Assembly: GCF_021869535.1 (NCBI RefSeq)
Contig: NW_026262668.1
Location: forward strand, 63,766,058 to 63,830,057
Length of the DNA stretch: 64,000 nt
Origin: Mytilus californianus
Taxonomy: Eukaryota; Mollusca; Bivalvia; Mytilida; Mytilidae
Direction of reading: 5' to 3'
Part shown: positions 41,131-55,675 of the stretch, one piece after another
Numbering within the stretch: the stretch's first letter is position 1
Layout: the number at the start of each line of letters is the position of its first letter
Position numbers and translations under genes: made by a program
Notes under the pieces: model-generated
Databases searched by the model: none
What the model saw: only the letters and a program-made list of their open reading frames with translations
Told to the model about the DNA's origin: nothing

Positions 41131-44100
41131 AAAAAGTTACAACCTACAGCCAAGCTACCAACATGATTACTATATAAAGAACAAAACAATTTAATTAATT
41201 TTAAAATAGTATTTAATTTTGAATCCCCAACCTTCTGCATTTTTCTATGAACATATTTTGCATATTTAAAGTATATTCATATAGTTATGTATTTATTTAT
41301 TCATTTGTATTTTTTTTAATATATTACAAAATACCGCTGACATAAAATTGAACCTCAAACAAGGTAATCAATTCGATCATTCATACAAAAATATTTATGA
41401 TTTACATTATGAATCATGAGGAAAAGCATTAATGGAATATGTTACTAATTAAAGCGGTGTACAAAAAATGTTTGTACTACCAAAAAATTATTGTTTTTGC
41501 TTTAATCTTTACATGTGTATGTAAATATGCACTTAAGAAGTAAAAAGCACAAAAGTTGTCGTCTGAAACGGTGTAGTATAGTTTGATGAATACACTTTTC
41601 ACTTCATAATGAATTTCCGAAAGAAAAAGTACGTCTCAAAATGTCATTCAAATATTTTTACTATTCTACTTGATCCGTTTATTAATTAATTACTTATTAG
41701 TTTATTTATTTTTGTTTGTTTGTATTTGTTGTTAAGTTTTCCGATCTTTAATTTGGAGTGAATGCAGTGTTTTGTATCGAATTGAAATTAAGTACAGTGG
41801 ACAAAAATGCCTTTCGGATCTATTTCTTAATACGTTTCTAGATCGTTTTATCTTGTCATATGAATACCATCAGAATTTCTATCTGGAAATTTCACGAAAA
41901 AATATATACAACAGCATCCGGAATGGCAAACCATTTAATTTGTTTCAGTAATAAGCTGAATATACTTATTCATATTGCATGCCTTTACAAGTTGAAATGT
42001 ACTTATCACGGACTTATGTTTGAAGTCTAAATCATTCCAAGTTTAGTCATGTCAAGTCAGCTTCATTCCTTTGCCGTAGATTTTGTTCTGGCAGACGACA
42101 ATGATATTGACGGTGATTACTTTTCTATACTGCTTGATTTGCATATGTGTTGAGAGGTTTCTAGGCAACGGAGCAGGTAAGGGTGAAAAATGTCCTAATG
42201 ACTTTTCTATCTGACAATTCAATACAATAAAAAGAATTATTTATTCCAATATAAAAGAGACAACTGTTTCGCTTTCAGTAAAACTTTAATCCAACGATTC
42301 CCCTGCCGTTGGTGAATTTGGGACAAATCAAACTTAATCTTTAAAGTATCTGATCATTCAGACGTAAAAATATGAATATTTTTGATACGGTTTATAATTT
42401 CTGCAAAGAGAAAGTGAAACCCCGCCTGTTTTATATCTTTGATAGAGACATAGCTAACAGGGACATGTTATTTTTACCTGACAGGTAAAAGCAATAGATG
42501 AAAGGTGTAGATACATTGCCGCCATGATTACATCCGTCATCTGACGCGGATCCCTTTGTCATCTGAAACGGTGTAGTATAGCTTGATGAATACACAACTT
42601 TCACTTCATTATGGCCAATAGGGTCATTTGTAATGTGATACAGAAAATCATACGACGGGAATGGACAATTTCAATTAAATTGACTTAAATAAGTGGAAGG
42701 CTGGCGAGATTGAAGTTTTCTAGCTGGTTTTAAATCATCCTACAGAAATTCAATTTAAATATGGTCGGATTAAGTCAACTTTAGTAGACAGGATTCAGTT
42801 TGTTTGGTATAATCATTTTTACACATCTACATATATATGATGATTTAGGATAATAATGGCAATTAATGCTGGATGACATTTTGGAGCGGATACATAGTAT
42901 CTCTTTTGAAATTGTCTCGTTTTGGTAAGTATCTTCTCTTATGACAAAAATAGTTACCAAAAGAAGCGCGAAAGTTTTTTTCTTTACGAAATTAAAACCA
43001 AGAGTTGTAGTTACGTACACCTTGTTATTTGTTCCATGGTGGATATTTGTCACATCGACAATCATATCAACGCTTATTTTTTATATAAATATCGAGTTCG
43101 AAAACAAGTCAAATTTTCCCCATTTATGAATACTCATGATACTGAAGTCCGTGCGCAAGACACGTGTTTCTGTTTGAAATTTAAATTTGGGAATTGGTTT
43201 TACCTACACTAATATCTCTGAGACGTCCTCTGATCTAGCGCGGGAAAGCAGACCTATTGAGTGGGAGTAAGCAGAATCTTCTTGTACTCAAAATTAAGAA
43301 ATACTCAAAGAGTTAAATGTATATTTATTCATTTACCGAATAGATATTTCAATGCCGTTAAATATATGATTGTTCGCTGCAATTTGATGATGATTGCATT
43401 TTAAAATAAGTGATATTGGTGGTTGTCTTCTATGGTTGGTTTGTTTTTGCCTGTTTTATTTTGGTTATTTTTCTGAGTGTTTGTTTCTTGTTTTATATTT
43501 ATTTTAGTTAGTTTTGAACTTTTTGTATTAATTCAAAGTTTTTCCATTCTTAACGAATGTTCCATTTTTAGAATAGGACAACGTGCAACAAATTAAAAAA
43601 AAAATTATTGCAAAGAGCTGAATAGACTAAAGAGTGTCGTATATTCTTACGTTTAAATATTTAGTTTAATTGACTCTGATTGTTCCAAATGGATCTTTCA
43701 TATAAATTTAGTGTAGATTATTTATAATGTAACTTCAAGGCATACAATAAGTTTCAAACATTTATAATGATATGTTATCAAGAAATAGAACAGATGATAC
43801 TGCCCTAGGCAAAAGTATATTATACTTCTTTTAGTAGATCACATAACTGGTAATAAAACTGATGGACAGTGGTCATTGTACTATGATTATTATACATAAT
43901 TGAATTCGCACATTTGTTTATATTAACTAGATACAAGTCACATGATCTTGACCACAAATGTGTTTTGGTCACTACAGGTATTTAATATATATCCATTTAA
44001 AATGTCCATGGCCATCTCAAATAACAAAGTAGGACACAATTTAACGTTTTTCTTTTTTTCACCCTTATCACTTGTGTTTGATTTCAGTTTACATAAGAAT

Positions 44101-46784
44101 CAATGATTTTTGTGGATAAAGATACATTCCTTCGTTAGGGTTTTTGAATGGATTTTACCAAAATACATTGACTTTATTTTGTTTATCTTTACAATTTTTA
44201 CTTTCAGTTAATATGTTTGTGACGCAAACATTTTGAAAATACTCAAAACCTTCTTATTATTTATCTCTTTTCTTTTGTTTTTTTTCGGATTTTTTACGCC
44301 TTTTTCTATAGTTCATTGACATTTTTGTTTTAGTATTCTTTTAAGGGCTTTAATTTCAAGTTTCTACTGGTAAATTTCATTGATATAATGCAATTATAAA
44401 AAAACTAATAACAAACTTTAAGAAATACCACCCCAATTTGTTTTCAGCCTTTTAAAAATATGAATATTTCATATTTCATTTGATTTTCCCTCCTGTACGC
44501 AAAAACATTGAAATAAAAACTAGTAACTGTCAAATGGGAAAAAAAAATGATAATAACTTATGCATAAAATTTTGGCATTTATTATGAATCATTATTCATG
44601 TGTTTTACAAGGACATATTCATATGTACTGAGATCATAATTTTATGTCATTTCCCTTCTTTACAAAATCTGTACAATAAATTCCCAAATGAAATGGAAAC
44701 ATCGTAAGTGAAAGGCAATGGAAGCGAAAAAATGCTGAAAGCGCATTATTTGAAAGAAAAAAAAACGTTATTAACACTTGAATAAAATGTATTTCATAAA
44801 GGTTAAGGTGCTATATCAATTCACACATCTCCTACTTTACATTTAAGATTCACAGGTGTAGATGGACCAGATTGATTAGTTCAATAAAACATTTCCACTT
44901 TGATGATAATATAGTATGTTGAGTCGGCCTACCGCTATGGCATTCAAGCACGTATACAGTGTATCCACTGATGGATGCAGTATGTATATTAATGGAAAGA
45001 TCAAAAGTACTTTAAATAAGGTTATTCCAATTTTAATAGAAAATGTTGATAATGAAAATGTATTTTGTTATTGGGTTGAGAAAAATTGAATTCATTCGCG
45101 TAAACGTGTCGAATCATATCGAAATTTTTCATGTAACGAATATACTGTGAGAAAACTTCGGATATTTATCTTGTATTCGTATATTTTCCAATTTAGTTGT
45201 TTTTCTTTAAGGATGATACATGCGGTTTTGTATTTTTACGAAAGCAGTTTTACTTCATAAGTGAAAATGAAACCACCAATTAATATTCCGTAGAGAAATA
45301 TACAAACAAAAACTTTTCACAAAAATTCAAATCGATGACATTTTCCATTATTTTCCTTTATCTATTTTATTTAATTCTGTGCTACATACAAGAAACGGAT
45401 ATTCTTAATTTACAGTCATTTCGGGTTTCTCTTGATTAATTTAGAGAGATGTGGAGTAAAAGTGAATTAGACCGCAACCTAAAACATAAAAGTCAAAAGA
45501 CATCAGGAGATCTTTAACGATAGACAAGTATCTCAGTTTAATATTCAAAGCTCTAAATAGACCAGAGCTCTTCCATGCTATGAAAAAAAATAACGGAGAC
45601 TATAAAATAATTAACTGTCATCCACGCAAAATGTCTTAAATGACAAAATATAATGAACGTATGGCTTGGTTAAACTAACACGCACCCCACCCCGTGAAAA
45701 ATCGATCAGTGAAATTGAATTAATGACAATAATATTCAGCCCTGAAATGATACCGAACTCAAAAAAGACAAGAAAAATAGGAACAATACGTTTTCTGACA
45801 TCAATCTATAAGTACTTAATCTGCTGATGTAGAATACATGTATATTATCATATCATCAGCTAAATGTGAATTACTCTATATTAGGCGTTGTAATCTTTTT
45901 TAAACTCGATACACTCCTGTTCAATTTTCACATTCTTTTGACTATTGTTAATGTATATACATATCATATGCTGAGTTTGTCTTTTATTTAAATGTAATTC
46001 CCTGCGTTGTCCTGGATATCTTACAAAACTTTGCACTTGAAATTGGGCTGAACACTTACTGAAAGCATGTTAAATTTATCGTCTTTGTTTGAAATGTCGT
46101 TTATTAAATGCATTCAAGAAATGTTTTGGTGCACTCCCTGTGACCTTAAATGACACTAGCATGCTTCCATAGATATACAATGCTTGAGGGGGTATGACAA
46201 TGTATGATATGAAAGCTTTGTTTATCTGATCATTATTTGATTTGTGCATTTGGCAATCTTCCAAATCATTTCAGTACTAGGACCTTACAGGTAATAGTCA
46301 TATGTAGAGACACATGTAAATACTTTTTTGTCTAACAATCCTATGTTCCCTGCAGTAGGATACACGAGTGAAATGGATAAATGAAAGGAGGAAATGCTAC
46401 CTTATTAAAGCTACATTACCATTTATTAGATACTCATCTGCGTAACAAGGGATGCATTCACAACCGGAAATGCTCATCCTGCCGACGATTCCGAATGGAT
46501 GTGATATTTGCCATATGTATTTGATGTTCCGAAAATTTGGTATTTTGTATTGCTTTATTAAATTGATCCAAAACTGCTACATGTATCACAATCTACAAAT
46601 AAAAGATCATAGTTTCTTTAAAATAATACAATGAAGTTTCCAATTAAACAGCAACCCAACGACACAAAAATCCAAAGAAATCTAGAGGTCAAACGAGAGG
46701 CAAATGTCTGCTTAATGTATCAAGTTTTATTAGTCACGAGTCTAGAAAAGTTCTGAATAAGTTCTCTAAATGACAACACATTAA
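41131..46784. other. Long AT-rich region without supported genes
   Basis: 41556-41613 and 42558-42613 are direct copies of one short segment (gaaacggtgtagtata...). A minus/plus overlap of open frames lies at 42781-43212. One + frame starting at 42941 has a lysine-rich N-terminus and a hydrophobic stretch, but no downstream exon could be joined. No RNA genes or known repeats were recognised in the rest. Confidence 0.35.
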
Positions 46785-46915
46785 AATAAAACCAAAGACA
46801 ACAACAAAAAAGGTTCCTGACTTGGGACTAGTAAATGAACATATGGTGAAGTTTATTTTCGACTTGTGAGTTTGAATGTCCCTTTGGTATCTTTTGCCTC
46901 TCTTTTACAATTTGT
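46785..46915. mobile_element. SINE-like and family B tail fragments
   Basis: 46785-46855 is a minus-strand SINE family A piece (ggttcctgacttgggac). 46855-46915 is a + strand Penelope-like tail end (gagtttgaatgtccctttgg, then cctctctttta). Confidence 0.5.
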
Positions 46916-48231
46916 TTTCCATCCCTTTCTTTTTAAAACATGCTCTTCTGCAATTGTTTATTACAAATATGTCAATATTGCCCAAGAACAAAATTAAGTT
47001 AATAAATGGCAAACAAAAAAGACGTGACATTTCTTTCTTTTTTATAATCTTCCACAAGATATGGTTCCCTAATGTATAATCATTTTTATCTTCACTATAT
47101 TTAGTAGACATATGTAAGCTGTTAGCCTTGATTTCTTAAATAACATTTTGAATTTCATTCTACATTTATTAAGAATTATTTTAAGACCATATCTAATGTA
47201 ACAGGTAGTAATCAAGATTTGCATTCTTAAAAGGTATACAAAAAAGTCTTAACATCCTTATCACAGCTTTTGACAAATGAGTACAAATTCATCTTTGTCT
47301 GTTAAACAACATTAGCAATACATTAAAGTCCAGTTGGATGAAACAGTATAATAAAATTTATCATTTACTAAATTTGTTTTAATGTAATCGTTTAGTGAAG
47401 ACGTCTTAAAACGTTCATCATTTGTTAGAGAAAAGTCAATAAATTCGGTAAAGAATCTATACCTACTACCATAGTATACCGTTTTACTAAATATTAGTGT
47501 AAAGGCGATTAAATTTGGTTTGCATTTCTCCGAAAAGAGTTCGGTTATGCCTCAAGTCATATTTCGACAAAACCATAATTTTTGACTTTTATATATACTA
47601 TTTTGTTCCGCCTTAGCAACACAAAGTGCGCTGACTCGGGGTTATAGCACCAACAATAAACCAATCTATCGATTAAATGTATATGTGTCTCCTTGACGTA
47701 TTCCCATTTTATTTTATTTTTTGCAATGGTGTTGATTATTCTTCGTCGACTTCTGATTTTTGTTCAATGAACTAACGCTATCTAAATGTTTTCCGGAAGT
47801 TACTACTTTTTTTATTAATTGTATATCTTCTCATTTTTGGTATGGATTTGTAAAATCTGCTTATTCAAGGAAGCAAGTTAATAGAGCACATGCAAGATCT
47901 TACAATGTTGTTAATGTATTGGTTCCCATTTTAAAGTCAAATATTTTTTTAACGAGATCATCTTTGAATTTGATATTTGCAATACAAAAGTCAGGTGATT
48001 TTGTTTTAAATAATAAGAAATGTTTCGTTTTTATTTTTTGTTTCATACCAAAAGGTATGTGCAAAAGTGATAAAAAAAGGTATTTTCAGAGAAATTTCAT
48101 AAAAAGAAGAGTAAGATTCACAAACTGTGCAAGTAATAAGTTTTACAAATTTGTGTGTATCTCAACAAATAATTTGTGTGAATAAAATGAGATGTTCGGT
48201 ATACGTCAACAAGATACATGATTTGATTTTT
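46916..48231. other. AT-rich region with one longer open frame
   Basis: A + frame at 47760-48185 is open for 141 codons from a TTG (no ATG at that point). It is basic and rich in Phe, Lys and Asn as expected for AT-rich DNA, with no recognisable motif. Not called as a gene. Confidence 0.3.
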
Positions 48232-48482
48232 GATTTTTGGTGTTTAACGCCATTTTTAAGCACCGCTTTTGGGCTATTTCGTGGCAGCCAGTTTTTATTG
48301 GTGGAGGAAGCCGGAGTGCCCGGAGAAAACCACCGACCTTCGATAGGAAAACTGACAATCCTAGTCAATTAAGATTGGAGTCGAGTGCACCCGCACGAGC
48401 GGAGTTCGAACTCACTACCTCAGTGTTGACTGGCTAGTGATTACAATAGTAACTACTTAGACCACTCGGCCACCGAGGCCCC
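48232..48482 (-). mobile_element. tRNA-derived SINE, reverse copy
   Basis: Reverse complement of the family at 31401-31680: A box at about 48462-48472 (ccactcggcca on the + strand), B box ggagttcgaactc near 48400-48412, then the tccgg/cctcc body. Three overlapping open frames here are artefacts. Confidence 0.8.
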
Positions 48483-51400
48483 CAAGATACATGAAGCAAT
48501 CGAACGACACAAAACAATTTGAACGTTTATAGGTTAACATACGTGACCATATTAGTATTTCACTGATAAACATGCTTGTAATATAATTTCAAGACACATG
48601 CAATCGTTCAAATATACTTTTATTTAAAAAAAAAAATCTTAAAAAAAACACAGATTTTGAGCAGTTTTCTAAAAATTGCCATTCATCGAATCCTATTTCG
48701 ATAAATTTTTTTACGATAATGTCACTGAAGAATCGTGTTTTAAATTGTTTCTTAGGGTTGTATACTATTTGAAAGCTAACAAGTTACGCAGATCGGATAA
48801 AATCAAAAGGGGTCCACATCTGGTTGTTACCATACATTTTTTTTTATTTAGTTTTGGGACACGTCCTAACAGTTGCGGCAAATAGGATATTATGGACAAT
48901 TTATATGTGTGACCTGATGTTATGTATATATGTTTGCTGACACTTTTGAATCTTTCAAAATATATAGTCTATTAGTATGATGCTCATTTAAATTACAAAA
49001 AAAAATGTACTTAACAAAATCAGAATTGTATGTATCCCTTTATTACTAGACGACGGATTTAACGTCCCCATTCTGACCGGACGTGGCTATGTACTTCTAC
49101 ATCCAACACAGCCAAATGCAAAATTTAGCAAGGGTTTGACTGCCAGTCGGAAATAGACAAAAGTGACCATATGTTTAATTCCCCAGTCACCATTTGGGGC
49201 ACTTTATCAATAATTCTCTAGTAAAAATTCTATGCAAGATCAATATTCTACCCAAAAATCACTAGTGTTATTTTTATTCATTAGATTCACTTCAATCTAA
49301 ATTCAAATTTGGGAATCTTAGCAAGAACCATATTTCATTCAATAAGTTTGATTGTGTAAAATGAGTTTAAACACAAAAATACATTATACGGAATAATTCC
49401 ATGATTCTGTAAAGTTTCAATAAAAGTGATGCTTACAATGATTTTGTAATGTAACCAACTGGAATTCAGAATCATATTTCGGCTTTGAATCATAAATTAC
49501 TAAGTAATGAAAGTTGTTCAACATGCAAAATCTCATTATCCATTGCAATGCTAAATAGCTACGGCTATGTAACATGATATTTTAGAAATATTATGGTTAA
49601 TAACGTTCATAATCCATTAAACCTGCCATTAATATATTTATTTAAATTTGTTTCCACCCTTTTTCGACACTATAAAATTTAGAGATACTTAACCTGAAAA
49701 ATGGCAAAAGTACAGAGAACCTACTTATATATCTCACAAACTTATGTATACCAAAATATAATGTAAACTCGGAACGGGCGAAATTTTTAGGGTGCTTTTT
49801 AATGTCAGGGCTTTAACCGGTATGCAATCAAAGTTATATCAATCACTTCAGTGATCTGGGAACAAAGGATACTAGCTTTAATGACTAATTTATTTGTTAT
49901 TTGAATTGAACATATTTGTAATTGAAAATATAAATATAAATAACATTCTCTCCTCATATTTCAATTGACTTCTACATAAAGGGTGTTATGTGGAAGCATA
50001 AAATTCATCGCTCCCACCACATCTTTCAGGTGAATTTTACAAAAGTTGAAAGGTCAGATATCACATTTGTCAAGTTTCTAGAGGAACCCATTAGCACATT
50101 GTTGTTTATGTATTTCTTTTAATAAAACACTTTACATGAGCTAAAGAAATCTAGCATAGATGTTATGAACATTACATAACTTAAGATTATTTACGGTTCA
50201 AGATGAATGGGGGAGTTCAATGCTTTGAACTTGTGTGTGCGTGGGAAGTCTTTTAAAATGATAAATCTTGCACTGAATGTGACCAGAAGTCCTTGAAAAA
50301 AGGAAACATTTTGACTTTACCACAGGGATATCCTTTGTATAATATGAAGCAAATAGACACATAGTGATGTTCATAATTAATCATTTATATTTGGAGTTAT
50401 ATGCAACAAATTCTAAAATAAAAACACAAATCAAAGTATTCTAAAGACCCTTCCCATAAAACAAAATGGAAATGGTATATTTGTTTCGTTTTGAATGTTT
50501 AATATTAAAGTGTCTATGACATTAGTGTTTTATGTACAACCAAAATGGGTTTTATTTCATTCCTGTATTGTACTTTACATAAAAGATATTAGTATATGTG
50601 CATATTTATACTAGCATAATATCAATAAATATCATAAACCTGGCCTTCATTCAGGCCATTGTAAAGGTATGCATGAATCATTATAAACATATTTGATGCT
50701 AAACTAGTTTTTAATAATATTCATATATCATTTATGTTTCATGTGAGTGAATACTAATTCATAATTATATTTTTTTGAAATATTTTAACTTTGATGTTAT
50801 GAATGAAAAAAGGGTTGACATATGTGGATATACACAGAAGTAATTTTATTAGTAAAATTATAAAAATAAAATTCATCTAATTCCCATTTAAATAAAAACA
50901 GCAGAAATAACGAAAATAAAGACATGTTAACAAATTATTGTGTATTCTGAGTAAATTTTCAAAATGCTACTTAAAAGCCAAAGATGTATTATAATAATAG
51001 TAAAATTATTGTTATCATTATGAATTTCATTAATGTATCTATTTGACGATTGAAGTTCTATTGCACATCCATGCTACACAATAATTCAATATTTGATTGG
51101 CACAGAATTCCTGACCCGGATACGCACTAGACGGAAAAAATAAGACGGAAATTTGACTTCAAAGTCAGTTGTCAGGCAATGATTGTCCAAACGCAATTCT
51201 TGTGCTATTTGATCCAAGAACTGTGTCTGGACATCAGTGCTTGTGACGTCATCAACAGTATCCAGACACTAATCACCAGACGACCAATATGTCAACACAA
51301 CACATGCAGGAGTACAAATAACGATTGAATTACGCCATCTTGGTTTTCATCGGACAAATTAAATGTGTAATTTTTTCAGGTGATACTAGACGTTGTTTTA

Positions 51401-54400
51401 TATGATGTTTTGTTAATTCTTTAGTAATAGTTGTTATAGTATTAACAAATTGTATTATATTATTAATGAGTAGAAGAAATAACTTTTCTAATCGCTGAAG
51501 TCTATCTTTTCTCATCGTTGACATATGATTAATTTATTACGATAAAAGGGATGCCAGTGGAATGCTTATAGTATTTTTTTATTGATCCATTCAAAATATC
51601 TACTATATCGAAACGCTTGTATTCATTAATGGGAATATAGTGTGCCAACCAACACGAATATAATGCACATTTACTATTTCAAATTTACTTTTGTCGTCGG
51701 TTGTATATTAATTTTAATGTTTGTAAAATAAATTGTTTTTCTGTTACCGTTTTGGTCATTTTGTTTCCTAATAGAAGTAGGTAAGATTTGTGTCTTTGCG
51801 GTCAGTTGGATGACCTTCAAAATACATGAAAACGTATAAGACTATGAGAAAAGTTAACACTTAAAATAGATCTGGCAGACTTTAAACAGAATATCACAAG
51901 CAAATGACATCCCTTCTGCCATGTGATGTTATATATAAAAATATACGAATTTTTGACATAAATAATGGCTTTAAAATTCAGAACCTTATTGAAATGACTT
52001 TCAGTATATTATACTTTAATATCTAAACACTTTTGTTACATATTTATATAAATCTGCATTTGCATATAAGTTTAACCAATTACTGACAATTCAAACTTAA
52101 CAATAGTAAATTCTACAGTTTTTGATAACAGTTCTTTCTGACATATGACAGAAATGTAAAATTGAGGAAAAAAAATAATGCATATATACACATGAAAAAG
52201 AATACAAACAGTTTACATAATTTGGCCTAAGTTTTTGTCATTTTTAACAAAATGAGCCTATTCCATATTCACCAAAGCATTTACAATATTTGTCAACTTG
52301 ATAACCGCAAACAAAACATCATTCACATCATTTAATTTGCCCCGTCAATTATATATAGCTCTTCATAAGAATCAGACCAAACTTTATTCTTACTGTAAAG
52401 AGGGAAAGCATATTGTGTTAGAAAACCATCATGCAATAAAACAAATATTCAGCATAGTAGTAACTGTGATAAGTTGTAAATGATAGGTTATTCTATCTAC
52501 AAAACACTTTTATAATGTATCCAAAATCCCAAACCTTTTGGTGGTGTTTGCACAATTTCGATATTGTAACGATTGTTGGCCTAGATTCAAAATATAGCTA
52601 AGAATTAACTATTTTGTAAACAGTCCAATCGAGTTATTTATGTTGCAATAACACAGTGATAAATGTTGTTGCAAGAAACACATAAAAACGACTGTTAGCT
52701 GAGCTTAGACAAAATATCCTAAACACATCATGGTAAGTGTCTGTAAGTGACTTTTGATAGTTTTTGGCAGTCGGTCGCAGTCGCTCACAGTACTAAAATG
52801 ACTACCACTTATATTGACAAGAGGCTTCTTTTGTATGAAGTTTTTTCATTGCAACGTATTTACAGAAACTTATAATTTTAATGTTTTAATAATTCAATAT
52901 TAAATAGATGAAACGAAAGTTTTTCACAAAATAAAACACCATCGTTTTATTGTTTGCACATCAGACATACGACGTATTGTAGTTTTTGCAGTATAAATGT
53001 CGCATCATAAAGTAAAAAGTTGTGTTCCATCTTTGTAATTACTGTCAGATATTTGTGTAGGCTTGTTTACTTAAAAATAAACATTTTAACCTCAGATATA
53101 TTTTCAAGTTCATGACTTAAATCCGTAATACATCATCTAAAACAGAATTTGGGAGTGTCATCTTGTTTTCAGACTGAACAACAAATAGCTTTTATCTTTT
53201 ATGCACATCTTTTGTTGTAGGACATTTTGTAGAATTACAGGTTGGTTTTGTTTAGCCAAATAATGATTGAAAACCAAGTAAAAGAGTATTTACATGTATG
53301 AACTCCAACATTTCAAACAAAATTTTAAAAAAACATTAACGTTACCAGTTAAATGCACCAAATGCGCATTCCGATAACTATTGTCTCTTTATTTATTCTC
53401 CAGGCCAAATTATTTGACAATCCAAAACCTAATACAATCTTTGAAGATCAGATAACACCAAAAAAGGACAAAAAGTAAAGCATCGATAGGATTGGAACAA
53501 CTTTTCCTTGCATCAATAATTCGATATGCAATTCATATCTAATAGGTTATTATGTGACTAAAATGTTTAATTAATTAAGGTAGATTGATGAAGTTTTTCT
53601 ACTTGATACTCGAGAGGTAACAATATTGAATGTAAAACATACATTTTAAAAAAATTTGAATTTTAATGATTTAAAATTAACATGTAGCTCGAGAGTCAAA
53701 AGCCCCCTAAACTACAGCATATCCAAAACATGAAAAGATTTAGCATTTATTCACTTTCCTCCAAGCCAAATATGGTATAATCGTACAGGCATTTGCTTTT
53801 AACATCACTACTACAATTCTTGTTTAAATCCAAATTGATACTACGTCTACTTGTAGTCACAACATAACAAACTAAATATAAATTGCGTATCAGATTATTG
53901 ATACAAAGAAAAGAGGTGGCAACCCTACAGAGGCACGAAGTCTCATTAGTATTCCCACTGCAAATACTCTTTACGTTAACATGAAGTGAGGTCGACATAC
54001 CACTTTAAATAAAGACTATACACTGATTTCCTACAAGAGTTGAAGAAATTTTGTCTGTCTTTGAAAATTCTGAAAAAAAACTATAATTTGTCTCAAACTA
54101 ACGTGAAATTTTGTTCAACTATGTCTTTTAGGAAAACTTTTTAAAATCAAAATATGCATAGATATAGTATGCTTATGATAATTTAAATAACGAAAGCCCG
54201 ATTACAATCATGCAGCAATCAAGTGAGAGACATAAAACCTAGTAAACAATGTGTATTGACATTGTAAACATCTGCTAGATACAAGCATCACCCGTCATAC
54301 GATTCCAGTATTTGGACTGGTAACAAGTGTCATTACCAGGAATATGAATTACTAGTAGTTATACCAGGTGGACGATAGAGGGCAGTTAGGACGTATGACA

Positions 54401-54737
54401 GTGTTTAATAAAGGTTTCTAGTAAGTTGAAATACCCAGACTTTGTAACGATTAATCAACGTCGGTTGACTATCATAGAACTTGTGAAGTGATAATTTTAG
54501 TAAGTCTTCTTAATATTCTTGCAGTGCTTTTTAAGTTAAGAGTATTAAGTTGAAAGTATTGCTCTCTTAGTGAAATTTTAAAAGTGTAATTATGTATGAA
54601 AAGTCACAAATTCAATGTTTGCATGTTTGTGTTGTAAAGTTGGCTTCGAATTTGACACATTTAGACTGATATTGTGTATACAAATAATATGATTTTTCAG
54701 TAATAAAACGTTCAACGATAATCAAAATTTGATTCAA
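48483..54737. other. Long AT-rich region without supported genes
   Basis: No domain-bearing frames and no known repeats, apart from small palindromes. 51222-51270 has gtgtctgga...tccagacac arms around a tgacgtca. The 54293-54401 outer arms gtcatacg/cgtatgac enclose a nested hairpin. Confidence 0.35.
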
Positions 54738-54850
54738 CTCTATAAAAATAAGGAGATGGGATATGATTACCAACGAGACAACTATCCACCAAAGTTCAAA
54801 TAAAGTGAATGCTAGCAATTATAGGCAACCGTGCGGCTACCCCATTTATC
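54738..54850 (-). mobile_element. SINE-like family A 3' fragment
   Basis: aaaaataaggagatgggatatgattaccaacgagacaact block, equivalent to 10183-10225, followed by a degraded aggcaaccgtgcggctac block. Confidence 0.6.
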
Positions 54851-55477
54851 TTTTGGACATGTTTCGTAATTATAAAGTGAAGCTTCAAGCAAAGGAAATG
54901 GCCATTATTCTTTAGTTTTTTTATCTTCTTTTATTTTTGAAGTCATTTTTTGTCAACAAAATTTACCACCAGTACATATATCATTACTGTCTATGTTTTT
55001 ACTGTTTGGCAATGACCTTGTTTGCTCCGCATTAAAACATTCTATATTAAGCATTGGTGCATTCTAATCATGTTGAAAAATAAAATTTCACGGTGTATAT
55101 TTACTAAAAAACAAAAACGATTTGTTCATATGCGAATTCATTTTTTTTAAATCAACTGAAGGTGCACATATTTATCTGTAAACTTTAATTTGCATAATTC
55201 AAATTTACAAATCATCTTGTTCTTTTCGTTTATTTAATTGGAAAAGTTACATGTTGGATGAATGATATGCATTACAATTGTTATTGTTTTGTGAACAAGA
55301 TAAACCCAACTCTTAGGCATTACGATTTATTATTGTTGTTGTAATAATATATACAATTATTACGTGATGTTATTGTTGAGCTTGTATATATTGAAAACAA
55401 CATTTTCTGAGAGGTAGCAAATTTTCAATATTATTGAATATATAATGTTAAGGAAATAAAAAGCCCTTGTTTTTTGT
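54851..55477. other. AT-rich spacer
   Basis: Nothing supported. Confidence 0.35.
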
Positions 55478-55675
55478 GTAAAAGAGAGGTGAAAGATAAC
55501 AAATGCACATTCAAAGTCAAAAATAAACCCACAACGCCATGGCAAGAAAAGAAAAGAAAAGGACGAAAAGACAAACAACAGTATACAAAACACACAACAT
55601 AGAAAACTAAAGAATGTGTAACATGAACCCCACCAAAAACCGGAGTTGATCTCAGGTGCTCCGGAAGGGTAAACA
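55478..55675 (-). mobile_element. Penelope-like family B 3' tail
   Basis: aaaagagaggtgaaagataac, acaacgccatggcaagaaaa, aaccccaccaaaaaccgg and aggtgctccggaaggg occur in order. It is a reverse-strand 5'-truncated tail matching 21640-21835 and the reverse of 10915-11160. Confidence 0.65.

Noticed and set aside
42941..43129. Type II membrane protein first exon
   Set aside because: Lysine-rich start and hydrophobic stretch are suggestive, but no donor or downstream exon could be joined and overlapping frames exist on both strands.
47760..48185. 141-codon + strand open frame
   Set aside because: No ATG at its start, composition dictated by AT-rich DNA, no motif, and its 3' neighbour is a SINE.
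48127..48437. Three overlapping open frames
   Set aside because: They lie in or overlap a reverse-strand tRNA-derived SINE.
54370..54395. CTCF-like site (agagggcag)
   Set aside because: Too short and degenerate to support without binding data.
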